Positions 1 through 8,250 of a stretch of DNA of 47,535 nucleotides are shown here, piece by piece. This stretch comes from Streptomyces phaeoluteigriseus. GTDB taxonomy: Bacteria; Actinomycetota; Actinomycetes; Streptomycetales; Streptomycetaceae. The position numbers and the translations under genes are program-made. The stretch spans positions 1,181,157-1,228,691 of the forward strand of contig NZ_MPOH02000015.1 of assembly GCF_001896135.2 (NCBI RefSeq). Direction: 5' to 3'. The notes beneath the pieces are model-generated. The model was not told where the DNA came from. It saw only the letters and a program-made list of their open reading frames with translations, and ran no database searches. Position 1 is the first letter of the stretch. Each line of letters begins with the position of its first letter.

Positions 1-1017
1 CCGGCTCCGGCCGCTCCGGCGCCCGCGCCGGCCGCGCCCGCGCCGGTCACCCCGGCCGCCCCGGCTCCCGCCGGCGCGCAGGCCACCGACGAGGGTGCCT
101 ACGTCACCCCGCTGGTGCGCAAGCTCGCCGCCGAGAACGGTGTCGACCTGGGCTCGGTCAAGGGCACCGGCGTCGGCGGTCGTATCCGCAAGCAGGACGT
201 CATCGCCGCCGCCGAGGCCGCGAAGGCCGCTGCCCCGGCTCCGGCCGCTGCCGCGCCGGCCGCCGCGAGGAAGGCCCCCGCGCTGGAGGCCTCCCCGCTG
301 CGTGGCCAGACCGTCAAGATGCCCCGCATCCGCAAGGTCATCGGCGACAACATGGTCAAGGCGCTGCACGAGCAGGCCCAGCTGTCGTCGGTCGTCGAGG
401 TCGACGTCACCCGCCTGATGAGGCTGCGCGCCAAGGCGAAGGACTCCTTCGCGGCCCGTGAGGGCGTCAAGCTCTCGCCGATGCCGTTCTTCGTCAAGGC
501 CGCCGCGCAGGCGCTGAAGGCCCACCCGGTCATCAACGCCAAGATCAACGAGTCCGAGAACACGATCACCTACTTCGACTCCGAGAACGTCGGTATCGCG
601 GTGGACTCGGAGAAGGGCCTGATGACCCCGGTCATCAAGGGCGCGGGCGACCTGAACATCGCCGGTATCGCCAAGGCCACGGCCGAGCTGGCCGGCAAGG
701 TCCGCGGCAACAAGATCACTCCGGACGAGCTGTCCGGCGCGACCTTCACCATCTCCAACACCGGTTCGCGCGGTGCGCTCTTCGACACGATCATCGTGCC
801 GCCGGGGCAGGTCGCGATCCTCGGTATCGGGGCGACGGTGAAGCGTCCGGCCGTCATCGAGACGGAGGAGGGTACGGTCATCGGCGTCCGCGACATGACG
901 TACCTGACGCTGTCCTACGACCACCGCCTGGTGGACGGGGCCGACGCGGCGCGGTACCTGACCGCGGTGAAGGCGATCCTGGAGGCGGGCGAGTTCGAGG
1001 TCGAGCTCGGCCTGTAG
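1..1017 (+). CDS. sucB: 2-oxoacid dehydrogenase E2 (dihydrolipoamide acyltransferase), 3' part, 5' end outside window
   Basis: This is the cytoplasmic core subunit that moves acyl groups from lipoyl-lysine to CoA. The frame is open from base 1, so the lipoyl domains lie upstream; 338 residues are visible. An Ala/Pro linker (visible residues 1-30) is followed by a peripheral E3/E1-binding domain (about 36-75, with VTPLVRKLA and GVGGRIRKQDV). A second Ala/Pro linker leads to the acyltransferase domain, which ends in the catalytic motif SYDHRLVDG (His308 and Asp312 of the fragment). Databases usually call the actinobacterial protein SucB. In mycobacteria the orthologue (DlaT) is the E2 of pyruvate dehydrogenase, because the 2-oxoglutarate E1 carries its own E2-like domain. 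With aceE 1.2 kb downstream and lipB/lipA at 15 kb, an acetyltransferase role is at least as likely. A strong terminator follows. Confidence 0.93.
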   Translation, partial: PAPAAPAPAPAAPAPVTPAAPAPAGAQATDEGAYVTPLVRKLAAENGVDLGSVKGTGVGGRIRKQDVIAAAEAAKAAAPAPAAAAPAAARKAPALEASPLRGQTVKMPRIRKVIGDNMVKALHEQAQLSSVVEVDVTRLMRLRAKAKDSFAAREGVKLSPMPFFVKAAAQALKAHPVINAKINESENTITYFDSENVGIAVDSEKGLMTPVIKGAGDLNIAGIAKATAELAGKVRGNKITPDELSGATFTISNTGSRGALFDTIIVPPGQVAILGIGATVKRPAVIETEEGTVIGVRDMTYLTLSYDHRLVDGADAARYLTAVKAILEAGEFEVELGL

Positions 1018-1041
1018 TCAGTCAGCGCACAGGGTTGTACG

Positions 1042-1073
1042 GCGCCCCCGCCCGGTTCCTCGGGCGGGGGCGC
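1042..1073 (+). terminator. Rho-independent-like hairpin after the E2 gene
   Basis: A perfect 13-bp stem (1042-1054 with 1061-1073) closes a 6-nt loop 25 bases after the E2 stop codon. There is no clear U tract, as is common in Streptomyces. It separates the E2 gene from the GntR regulator. Confidence 0.75.
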
Positions 1074-1274
1074 GCGCGTTCGCGTCCATGGGGCTTCCTT
1101 CGCCAGAGGTGGGGGGCGGAACGCCCGGCGAGGCGCGGCGTAATGAGCGTGTAAGTCTCGTCTCACCTGCGCTGAAGCGTGCCCGCGCGCTCCACCCGGG
1201 GAGCGAACCGGCCTTATTGTCTAAACGTCAAACGCCCCCGGGGCCGATGGGCGGCCCCTCCCTAAGGAGCCCTC

Positions 1275-1898
1275 ATGACCGCGCCCGTCGTCCACTCGCT
1301 GCGCGAGCAGATCCGCGAGCACATCGTGGAGGGGATCGTCAGCGGGCGCTGGAAGCCGGGCGAGCGGATCGTGGAGCGGCGGATCGCCACCGAGCTGGAG
1401 GTCAGTCAGACGCCGGTGCGCGAGGCGCTGCGCGAGCTGGAGTCGCTGCGGCTGATCGAGTCCGCGCCGAACAAGGGCGTACGGGTGCGGAACCTGACCG
1501 CGGCCGACCTGGAGGAGAGCTATCCGGTCCGGGCCGGTCTGGAGGCGATCGCCGCGGAGCTGGCGGCGCGGCGGCTGGCCCAGGACTGCTCGGCGCTGGA
1601 ACCGCATGTGGCCGCGCTGTACGAGGCCGACCGGGCGTCGGACGGGACCGGCCAGGTGCGGCACACGGTGGGCTTCCACCGTGAGCTGGTCCGCGCGGCC
1701 GGCAACTCCGTGCTGCTGCACACCTGGGAGGGCCTCGGCATCGAGGTGTTCACGGCGCTGTCGATCCGCTGGCTGGGGACGGTGCAGCAGTCGTACGCGG
1801 AGGAGCACGAGGAGCTGGTGGCGGCCTTCAAGCGGCAGGACCCGCGGATCGCGGAGATCGTGAAGGCGCATGTGCTGGGCTGCGCGCCCCGGCCGTGA
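1275..1898 (+). CDS. GntR-family transcriptional regulator, FadR/FCD subfamily
   Basis: This is a 207-residue DNA-binding regulator. Residues about 8-75 form the GntR winged helix (SGRWKPGERIVERRIA, then SQTPVREALRELESLRLIE). The C-terminal half is an alpha-helical FCD ligand domain of the kind that binds small carboxylates through a metal, with helices beginning at EESYPVRAGLEAIAAELAAR. The ATG at 1275 is preceded by AAGGAG at a normal distance. The gene lies between the E2 gene and aceE in the same direction but is separated from both, by a terminator upstream and by a 357-base control region downstream. Control of aceE is a natural inference, since E. coli PdhR is a GntR/FCD protein that represses the pdh operon. 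The ligand is unknown. Confidence 0.9.
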   Translation: MTAPVVHSLREQIREHIVEGIVSGRWKPGERIVERRIATELEVSQTPVREALRELESLRLIESAPNKGVRVRNLTAADLEESYPVRAGLEAIAAELAARRLAQDCSALEPHVAALYEADRASDGTGQVRHTVGFHRELVRAAGNSVLLHTWEGLGIEVFTALSIRWLGTVQQSYAEEHEELVAAFKRQDPRIAEIVKAHVLGCAPRP

Positions 1899-2255
1899 GC
1901 GCGGACATGAGCGCGGGGCGTGCCGGAAACCCTGTCCGCGGTCCCGCCCGGAGCCCTGGGCGACCTTGAGCGCGCATTCGCTCATACGTGGCCTCACCTG
2001 CGAAAACCTTTCGAAAATGCGGCACCGCGTGCCTCTGGCCGAGACACCCCGTGCCTACTTTCTCGTGATCAAGGGGTTTTCGCCCTCAACCCTTTGATCG
2101 ATCATCGATCAGGGGGTTACAGTCGCCGACGGGCTTCGCGACGGGGTCGTACCACGACACCGTCCAGAGCCCCACGCCCTGTCCTGCCAAAGACAAAGGG
2201 CACCTCCGAACCCTTACCGATGAGGGAACCCCCTTCGACTGAGGAAGGCGGCGAC
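1899..2255 (+). other. Control region between the GntR gene and aceE
   Basis: This 357-base gap has no convincing gene. It holds a promoter-like pair, TTGATC at 2094-2099 and TACAGT at 2118-2123 with an 18-bp spacer, which would give a leader of about 125 nt. Three half-sites of the form GATCAaGGGgTT sit on and just upstream of it. The frame of aceE stays open back to 1920, but the residues encoded there are not protein-like. A good ribosome site, GAGGAAGG at 2241-2248, fixes the start at 2256. Confidence 0.6.
2067..2118. promoter_or_regulatory. Candidate operator cluster: three GATCAaGGGgTT half-sites at the aceE promoter
   Basis: Half-site 1 is GATCAAGGGGTT (2067-2078, plus strand). Half-site 2 is the reverse orientation at 2088-2099 (reads GATCAAAGGGTT on the minus strand). 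Half-site 3 is GATCAGGGGGTT (2107-2118). Sites 2 and 3 form a 31-bp dyad centred on C2103 whose core, TGATCGAT-C-ATCGATCA (2095-2111), is perfect; only two base pairs of the full dyad mismatch. The dyad lies across the presumed -35 to -10 interval, an arrangement expected of a repressor. The binding protein is unknown; the adjacent GntR/FCD regulator is the obvious candidate. Confidence 0.55.
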
Positions 2256-5006
2256 ATGACCGACCCCCACGCCATCCAGCCGAGCGCGCTCGACCAGCTC
2301 CCCGACCGGGACCCGGAGGAGACCGCCGAATGGCAGGCCTCACTGGACGCGGTCACCCAGGCGGCCGGGCCGCACCGTGCCGCATACCTGATGCGGCGCA
2401 CCCTGGAGCGTGCAGAGGGCAACGGCATCGCGCTGCCCAAGCTGCTCGAGACCGACTACGTCAACACCATCCCCACCGCCGCCGAACCCGCAGCGCCGGG
2501 TGACGAGGCGATGGAGGCCCGGATCACCGCCTGGAACCGCTGGAACGCGGCGGCCATGGTGACCCGCGGTGCGAAACACGGCGTCGGCGGCCACATCGCC
2601 ACCTTCGCCTCCGCGGCCTGGCTGTACGAGACCGGCTTCAACCACTTCTTCCAGGGCAAGGAGTCCCAGGACTCCCCCGGCTCGGGCGACCAGCTCTACA
2701 TCCAGGGCCACGCCTCCCCCGGCATCTACGCCCGCGCCTTCCTCGACGGCCGGCTGACCGAGGCGCACCTGGACAACTTCCGTCAGGAGGCGGGCGGCAA
2801 CGGCCTTCCGTCGTACCCGCACCCGCGGCGGCTGCCCTGGCTGTGGGAGTTCCCCACGGTGTCGATGGGCCTCGGCCCGCTCTCCGCGATCTATCAGGCG
2901 CGCTTCAACCGCTACCTGACCAACCGCGGCATCAAGGACGTCTCCAGCTCGCACGTCTGGGCGTTCCTCGGCGACGGTGAGATGGACGAGCCCGAGTCGA
3001 CGGCGGCGCTCGCACTCGCCGCCCGCGAGGAGCTGGACAACCTCACCTTCGTCATCAACTGCAACCTCCAGCGCCTCGACGGCCCGGTCCGCGCGAACTT
3101 CAAGATCGTGCAGGAGCTGGAGGCCCAGTTCCGTGGCGCCGGCTGGAACGTCGTCAAGACGCTGTGGGGCACCGCCTGGGACGAGCTGTTCCGGCTCGAC
3201 ACCACGGGCGCGCTCGTACGCCGCCTGCGCCAGGTGCCCGACGCCCAGGTGCAGACGTACCAGACGCGCGACGCCGCCTACATCCGCCAGGACTTCTTCG
3301 GCGCCGACCCGGCGCTCGTCGAGATGGCGAAGCTGCTGAGCGACGACAAGATCCTGGAGTGCTTCCACCTCTCGCGCGGCGGCCACGAGGCGCGCAAGGT
3401 GTACGCGGCCTACAAGGCGGCCGTCGAGCACAAGGGCGCCCCGACGGTCGTCCTGGCCCAGACGGTCAAGGGCCACACCCTCGGTGAGGGCTTCGCGTCG
3501 AAGAACGCCAACCACCAGATGAAGAAGCTCTCGGTGGACGAGTTCAAGGCGATGCGCGACCTGCTGGAGCTGCCGATCCCGGACAGCCGGTTCGACGACG
3601 GGGTCGTGCCGTACGGCCACCCCGGCGCCGACTCCCCCGAGGTCCGCTACCTCCAGGAGCGCCGCGCGGCCCTCGGCGGTCCGGCCCCGGCCCGCCGTAC
3701 GCACCCGCTGGCCCCGCTGCCCGCCCCCGCGGAGAAGGCGTTCACCTCCTTCGACAAGGGCTCCGGCACCCAGAACATCGCCACCACCATGGCGTTCGTC
3801 CGGCTGGTCAAGGACCTGGTCCGCGACAAGGAGACCGGCAGGCGGTGGGTGCCGATCGTCCCCGACGAGGCGCGCACCTTCGGCATGGAGTCGCTGTTCC
3901 CGTCGCTCGGGATCTACTCCCCCAAGGGCCAGACGTACGAGCCGGTCGACCGCGACCAGCTGATGTACTACAAGGAGGCCAAGAACGGCCAGATCCTCAA
4001 CGAGGGGATCACCGAGGCCGGTTCGATGGCCGACTTCATCGCCGCGTCCACCGCGTACTCCACGCACGGCGAAGCGATGATCCCGTTCTACATCTTCTAC
4101 TCGATGTTCGGCTGGCAGCGCACGGCCGACCAGATGTGGCAGCTCGGCGACCAGCTCGGCCGCGGCTTCCTCGTCGGCGCCACGGCCGGCCGGACCACCC
4201 TGACGGGCGAGGGCCTACAGCACGCCGACGGCCACTCGCCGGTGATCGCGGCGACGAACCCGGCCGCGCTGTCGTACGACCCGGCGTTCGCCTACGAGAT
4301 CGCCGTCATCGTCAAGGACGGTCTGCGCCGGATGTACGGCGAGGCGGCGCCGGGTGAGGACCAGGACGTCTTCTACTACCTGACCGTCTACAACGAGCCG
4401 ATGCCGCAGCCCGCCAAGCCGTCCGGCCTCGGCATCGACGAGGCCATCGTCAAGGGTCTGTACCGCTTCAACACGGCGGAGTCGGCCGGCCTCGCGCCGG
4501 TCTCCCCCAACCTCTCGGCTTCGCTCGAGCCCGGGGGGACCACCATCCCGCCGCGCATCCAGCTGCTGGGCTCCGGTACGGCGATCCACTGGACGCTGAA
4601 GGCGCAGAAGCTGCTCGCCGAGGAGTGGGGGGTGGCCGCCGACGTCTGGTCCGCGACCTCCTGGACCGAGCTGCGGCGCGACGCGCTGGAGGCCGACGCG
4701 GCGCTGCTGCGCGGCGAGGAGCGGGTGCCGTACGTCCGTCAGGCGCTCCAGGGTGCCGACGGGCCGGTGCTCGCGGTCTCCGACTACATGCGCCAGGTTC
4801 CGGACCAGATCGCGCAGTGGGTCGAGCAGGACTACTCCTCGCTCGGCGCGGACGGGTTCGGTCTGTCCGACACCCGTGACGCCGCGCGCCGCCACTTCGG
4901 TGTCGACGCGGAGTCGATCGTGGTCGCGGCCCTCGCCCAGCTGGCCCGCCGCGGCGAGGTCCGGGCGACGGCGGTGAAGGAAGCACGCGAGCGGTACGGG
5001 CTGTAG
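2256..5006 (+). CDS. aceE: Pyruvate dehydrogenase (acetyl-transferring) E1, homodimeric type
   Basis: This 916-residue enzyme decarboxylates pyruvate with thiamine diphosphate and passes the acetyl group to lipoyl-E2 in the cytoplasmic PDH complex. It is the single-chain AceE type rather than the alpha/beta type. The ThDP/Mg motif GDGEMDEPES starts at residue 239 and ends with Asn268 and Asn270 (VINCNLQRLDG). The transketolase-like central domain (EGITEAGSMADFIA) and the C-terminal transketolase domain follow. The length is normal for actinobacterial AceE. The start at 2256 is chosen because GAGGAAGG precedes it and the family sequence begins there. It lies downstream of the E2 gene and the GntR gene with its own control region; a hairpin follows the stop. 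Confidence 0.96.
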   Translation: MTDPHAIQPSALDQLPDRDPEETAEWQASLDAVTQAAGPHRAAYLMRRTLERAEGNGIALPKLLETDYVNTIPTAAEPAAPGDEAMEARITAWNRWNAAAMVTRGAKHGVGGHIATFASAAWLYETGFNHFFQGKESQDSPGSGDQLYIQGHASPGIYARAFLDGRLTEAHLDNFRQEAGGNGLPSYPHPRRLPWLWEFPTVSMGLGPLSAIYQARFNRYLTNRGIKDVSSSHVWAFLGDGEMDEPESTAALALAAREELDNLTFVINCNLQRLDGPVRANFKIVQELEAQFRGAGWNVVKTLWGTAWDELFRLDTTGALVRRLRQVPDAQVQTYQTRDAAYIRQDFFGADPALVEMAKLLSDDKILECFHLSRGGHEARKVYAAYKAAVEHKGAPTVVLAQTVKGHTLGEGFASKNANHQMKKLSVDEFKAMRDLLELPIPDSRFDDGVVPYGHPGADSPEVRYLQERRAALGGPAPARRTHPLAPLPAPAEKAFTSFDKGSGTQNIATTMAFVRLVKDLVRDKETGRRWVPIVPDEARTFGMESLFPSLGIYSPKGQTYEPVDRDQLMYYKEAKNGQILNEGITEAGSMADFIAASTAYSTHGEAMIPFYIFYSMFGWQRTADQMWQLGDQLGRGFLVGATAGRTTLTGEGLQHADGHSPVIAATNPAALSYDPAFAYEIAVIVKDGLRRMYGEAAPGEDQDVFYYLTVYNEPMPQPAKPSGLGIDEAIVKGLYRFNTAESAGLAPVSPNLSASLEPGGTTIPPRIQLLGSGTAIHWTLKAQKLLAEEWGVAADVWSATSWTELRRDALEADAALLRGEERVPYVRQALQGADGPVLAVSDYMRQVPDQIAQWVEQDYSSLGADGFGLSDTRDAARRHFGVDAESIVVAALAQLARRGEVRATAVKEARERYGL

Positions 5007-5025
5007 GCCCGGGGTCCGTACGACG

Positions 5026-5057
5026 AGGGGCGCGGCGGCATCGGCCACCGCGCCCCT
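5026..5057 (+). terminator. Hairpin after aceE
   Basis: A 10-bp perfect GC stem (AGGGGCGCGG, 5026-5035, with 5048-5057) closes a 12-nt loop 20 bases past the aceE stop codon. Confidence 0.6.
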
Positions 5058-5208
5058 TCGCGCTGCCCGGCCCCCGTGGGCCTCACCCGGCGCCCGGCCC
5101 CCGCCCTGTGCCCAACCACCACCCGCCTCCTCGGTGGGTGGGGCGGCGGGATACGGGTACGGCGGCCCGTCCGGCGTCCCTGTCGGTGCCACGCGGCATC
5201 ATGCGGGT

Positions 5209-6186
5209 ATGCGTGCTGCCCGGCTCATCAAGATGGTGCTGCTTCTTCAGGCCCGGCCCGCCATGACCGCCGCCGAGCTGGCGCGGGAGCTGGAGGTGTC
5301 GGAGCGGACGGTCACCAGGGACGCCCAGGCCCTGTCGGAGGCGGGCGTCCCGGTGTACGCCGAGCGCGGGCGGGCCGGCGGCTACCGCCTGGTGGACGGC
5401 TACCGCACCCGCCTCACCGGTCTGGCCCGCGGCGAGGCGGAGGCCCTGTTCCTGAGCGGCGTACCGGGCGCGCTCCGGGAGATGGGCCTGGAGGACGCGG
5501 CCTCGCTGGCCCGCCTGAAGGTGTCGGCGGCACTGATGCCGTCCTTCAGGGACGCCCCGACGGCGGCGGCACAGCGCTTCCATCTGGACGCGCCGGCCTG
5601 GTTCCAGGAGCCGGAGACACCCCCGCTGCTGCCCGTGATCGCGGACGCGGTGTGGGACGACCGTCGGCTCGCCGCCCGCTACCACCGGGGTGCGGCGGAG
5701 GCCGTGCGGGAGCTGGAGCCGTACGGTCTCGTGCTCAAGGCGGGCGTCTGGTACCTGTGCGCGAGAGTGGCCGAGGCGGAGGCCTTCCGGACGTACCGGA
5801 TCGACCGGTTCACCTCCGCGGAACCGCTCGCGGAGCGTTTCGGCAGGGACCAGGAGTTCGATCTGCCCGGTTTCTGGGCGGGTCAGGCGGAGCGGTTCGC
5901 GCGGTCGATCCTGCGCGCGGAGGTCGTCGTACGGCTCTCGCCGGCGGGCCTGCGCCGACTGCCGTACGCCGTCGACCCGGTGGCCGCTCGGGACGCGCTC
6001 GCGGGGGCCGGGGAACCCGACGCGCGGGGATGGGTGACGGTCACCCTGGGCGTCGAGTCCGAGGAGGTGGCGCACAGCCAACTCGCCGCGCTGGGACCGG
6101 AGGCGGAGGTGGTCTCCCCACAGACGCTGCGGCGCCGTTTCGCCGAGGACGCGGCCCGGCTGGTGGCGCTGTACCGGCCCGGGTGA
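5209..6186 (+). CDS. YafY-type transcriptional regulator with HTH_11 and WYL domains
   Basis: This is a 325-residue predicted DNA-binding regulator. Residues 1-60 form a DeoR-like helix-turn-helix (MTAAELARELEVSERTVTRD, then a wing with GRAGGYRL). A WYL domain follows, with the literal WYL at GVWYLCARV and the conserved YRIDRF downstream, and a WCX-like C-terminal extension completes it. WYL domains are thought to sense nucleic acid or nucleotide ligands. The ATG at 5209 is used; the frame opens 25 codons earlier, but those residues are Gly-rich and not family-like. No obvious target operon sits next to it. It is a stand-alone single-WYL protein, not the paired PafB/PafC arrangement. Confidence 0.88.
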   Translation: MRAARLIKMVLLLQARPAMTAAELARELEVSERTVTRDAQALSEAGVPVYAERGRAGGYRLVDGYRTRLTGLARGEAEALFLSGVPGALREMGLEDAASLARLKVSAALMPSFRDAPTAAAQRFHLDAPAWFQEPETPPLLPVIADAVWDDRRLAARYHRGAAEAVRELEPYGLVLKAGVWYLCARVAEAEAFRTYRIDRFTSAEPLAERFGRDQEFDLPGFWAGQAERFARSILRAEVVVRLSPAGLRRLPYAVDPVAARDALAGAGEPDARGWVTVTLGVESEEVAHSQLAALGPEAEVVSPQTLRRRFAEDAARLVALYRPG

Positions 6187-6240
6187 TCGCCCGCACTCCA
6201 GGTGCGGGCGGCCCGTCCAGGCACGATGCTGGGACGCGTG

Positions 6241-6759
6241 ATGGACGAGACGGAGTTCTGGGAGCTGGTCGACGACACCCGGGAGGCCGCCGAGGGCGAC
6301 CCGGAGGAGCAGGCCGACCTGCTGGTGGAGCGGCTGGTCCAGCTGGACCCCGACATGGTGCTGGACTTCGCCCGTCACTTCGAGGCCCGCTTCAACCGGG
6401 CGTACACCTGGGATCTGTGGGGCGCCGCCTGGGTACTGCTGGACGGGGCGAGCGACGACGCCTTCGACTTCTTCCGGTGCTGGCTGATCGGTCAGGGCCG
6501 AGAGGTGTACGAGGGTGCCGTGCACGACCCGGACTCGCTCGCGGATCTGCTGGGCGAGTTCGACGAGGAGATCGACGGCGACGGCGAGGAGCTGGGCTAC
6601 GCGGCCGACGAGGCCTATGAACAGCTCACCGGAACCGTCGCGCCGGACCTGGGCATCGCGCCCGCCCCGGCGGAGCCCGAGGGCACTCCGCTCGACTTCG
6701 AGAACGAGCGGGCGCTCGCGGAGCGGTATCCCCTGCTGTGGGAGCGCTTCAGGGAGTGA
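6241..6759 (+). CDS. DUF4240 domain protein
   Basis: This is an acidic cytoplasmic protein of 172 residues. It begins MDETEFWELVDDTREAA and continues with FRCWLIGQGREVYEGAVHDPDSLADLL, the pattern of DUF4240, common in Streptomyces and of unknown function. The ATG at 6241 follows an in-frame GTG at 6238, and no strong ribosome site distinguishes them. It starts 54 bases after the WYL regulator on the same strand and could be cotranscribed with it. The domain assignment is from memory of the family pattern. Confidence 0.8.
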   Translation: MDETEFWELVDDTREAAEGDPEEQADLLVERLVQLDPDMVLDFARHFEARFNRAYTWDLWGAAWVLLDGASDDAFDFFRCWLIGQGREVYEGAVHDPDSLADLLGEFDEEIDGDGEELGYAADEAYEQLTGTVAPDLGIAPAPAEPEGTPLDFENERALAERYPLLWERFRE

Positions 6760-6763
6760 ACCT

Positions 6764-6806
6764 GCTGGGTCCGGGTCCGGGTCCGGGTCCGGAGCCGGGT
6801 CCGGGG
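6764..6806. repeat. Short GGGTCC microsatellite-like tract
   Basis: Several GGGTCC or GGGTCC-like hexamers follow the DUF4240 stop, in the convergent gap before the next minus-strand gene. No hairpin terminator is evident; the tract looks like slippage-prone low-complexity DNA. Confidence 0.5.
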
Positions 6807-6881
6807 CCTCGGCCGGAGTCAGGCCGCGGTGCGGAGCCGTCCGACGGAGGGAACCTGCCGGGGCCGGGGTCTTGGCCGGGG

Positions 6882-7133
6882 TCAGGCCGCGGTGCGGCGG
6901 CGTGCGGCGTCCATCGGGATGTAGGCCTGCTGCTCGGCCCGCACGGCGTGGTGCAGTGGTGCCTTGTTGGCCTGCTCCAGGGCGGACGCGGTGGCCGTGG
7001 CAGGGCCGAGGACGACCGCGGCCACGGCGCAGACGATCGTCCAGGGGCTGCGGGCGGCCCGGTGCCAGCCGGCCGCCGTCTTCTCACTGGTGTGCGCGCT
7101 GGTGTGCGTGGTGCTGTGCGTGGTGCCGTTCAT
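6882..7133 (-). CDS. Small secreted or membrane-anchored protein, unknown family
   Basis: This is an 83-residue protein. A His/Thr-rich N-terminus (MNGTTHSTTHTSAHTS) leads to WHRAARSP and one hydrophobic segment, about residues 29-50 (WTIVCAVAAVVLGPATATASA), resembling a late signal peptide or single membrane span. A charged tail ending in RRRTAA follows. Its ATG overlaps the stop codon of the upstream amidase as ATGA (7130-7133), and GAGGTGGG lies just upstream, so the two are very likely translationally coupled. I do not recognise the family; the coupling suggests a role with the amidase at the cell surface. Confidence 0.7.
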   Translation of the reverse strand: MNGTTHSTTHTSAHTSEKTAAGWHRAARSPWTIVCAVAAVVLGPATATASALEQANKAPLHHAVRAEQQAYIPMDAARRRTAA

Positions 7134-7996
7134 GATCCCCACCTCGGTCGGCTTGTGTTGTGCATGACCGTAGGCGGCGGGGATGGGAGAACCCTGAACG
7201 GCGCCTGAGGCGTTCCTGTGAACGTCCGGCCCTGGAGGCGGGCCGCCGTCCGGCGGATCTCCGGCAGCCGGGCGGTGAGGGCCGCGCCGGGGCAGCTGGT
7301 CATGTAGGCATCCTTGTGGCCCCCGAGGGCGGGCAGGGCGGCCGCGGTGCCCGCCGCGTGCCGGCTGCCGCTGTTGCTGGAGGTCAGACGGACGCTCGCG
7401 CGCGGGTCGACGTCCGCCAGGCCGAGCTTCCAGGCGGCGAGGGCCGCGATCGAGTCGACCATGGCCTGCGGGACGGGGACGCCGGAGGTGAACGTGCCGA
7501 GGGCGGCGATGCCGGTCGTGCGGTGGTTGAAGCCCTGGGTGTGCGCGCCGGTGACGGGCCGGTCGGGGCCGCCCGCGCGGCCCTCGTAGATGGTGCCGCA
7601 GCGGTCGACGAGGAAGTTGTAGCCGATGTCGTCCCAGTGGCGGCTGCCGGTCTGGCCCGCGTAGAGGTGGCGGATGATGCGGGGCGCGTCGGCGCAGTCG
7701 TAGCCGTTGGGCGAGTCGGTGTGGTGGACGAAGACGGCGACGACCTTGTCGTCGTAGCGCGGGGGCGGCTGGGCGCGCGCGGCGTCGGCCACCCAGACCG
7801 AGCGCGGCACGATGCGCGGCCGGGCGGCGGAGTGCGCCGGGGGCTGTGCGGCCCGCTGCACGGGGCGGGCGGCCAGGGACGCGGTGACGGCGTGCTCGAC
7901 ACCGCCCACGCACAGCGCCAGGGCCGCGACGGCGGCGAGCCCGGGCAGACAGGCCAGGGCCACCAGGAGCGGGCGCGGCCACCGCGCCGGGCGCAC
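7130..7996 (-). CDS. Secreted PGRP/amidase_2-type peptidoglycan amidase
   Basis: This is a 288-residue exported protein of the N-acetylmuramoyl-L-alanine amidase / peptidoglycan-recognition family. Residues 1-30 form a signal or anchor segment (MRPARWPRPLLVALACLPGL). The zinc-amidase fold follows, with VFVHHTDS (first zinc His), YNFLVDRCGTIYEGRAGG, the second His around GGHKDAYMT and the metal-site Cys in SCPGAAL, so it should be catalytically competent. The GTG at 7996 is the only possible N-terminus for this frame, because a stop codon lies directly upstream; no good ribosome site is visible. The last four bases overlap the next gene's ATG. It probably acts in cell-wall turnover outside the membrane. 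Confidence 0.87.
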   Translation of the reverse strand: MRPARWPRPLLVALACLPGLAAVAALALCVGGVEHAVTASLAARPVQRAAQPPAHSAARPRIVPRSVWVADAARAQPPPRYDDKVVAVFVHHTDSPNGYDCADAPRIIRHLYAGQTGSRHWDDIGYNFLVDRCGTIYEGRAGGPDRPVTGAHTQGFNHRTTGIAALGTFTSGVPVPQAMVDSIAALAAWKLGLADVDPRASVRLTSSNSGSRHAAGTAAALPALGGHKDAYMTSCPGAALTARLPEIRRTAARLQGRTFTGTPQAPFRVLPSPPPTVMHNTSRPRWGS

Positions 7997-8250
7997 GGCT
8001 CAGGCGTGGTCCTTCGGGCGAGTCCGCGCGCGCGAAGGAGTACCTGTCGAATGGCACGCATGGACCCACTGTGGGCCGGTTCCGTTCCGTCCGCGATGTG
8101 TGCTGTGCCACCCGGTGGAACCATCATCCCGGTCCGGGACGTTTTCCGGGTCACACGCGCGCGCGACCGGTCGTGGGCGGGTCACGCGCGCGAGGCTGAT
8201 CACCGGGCCTGTCCCCCGCGTACTAAGGGGTCCGAGAGAAAGGCGGCTCC

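Noticed and set aside
1920..2255. N-terminal extension of aceE
   Set aside because: No ribosome site or family similarity; GAGGAAGG fixes the start at 2256, and the stretch holds promoter and operator elements.
2340..4067. Long minus-strand open frame opposite aceE
   Set aside because: The frame is open because of codon bias on the opposite strand; its composition is not protein-like, and aceE matches its family end to end.
5209..6186. PafB or PafC, the activator of the damage promoters found here
   Set aside because: It is a lone YafY-type WYL protein; PafB and PafC are encoded as a pair next to the proteasome genes.
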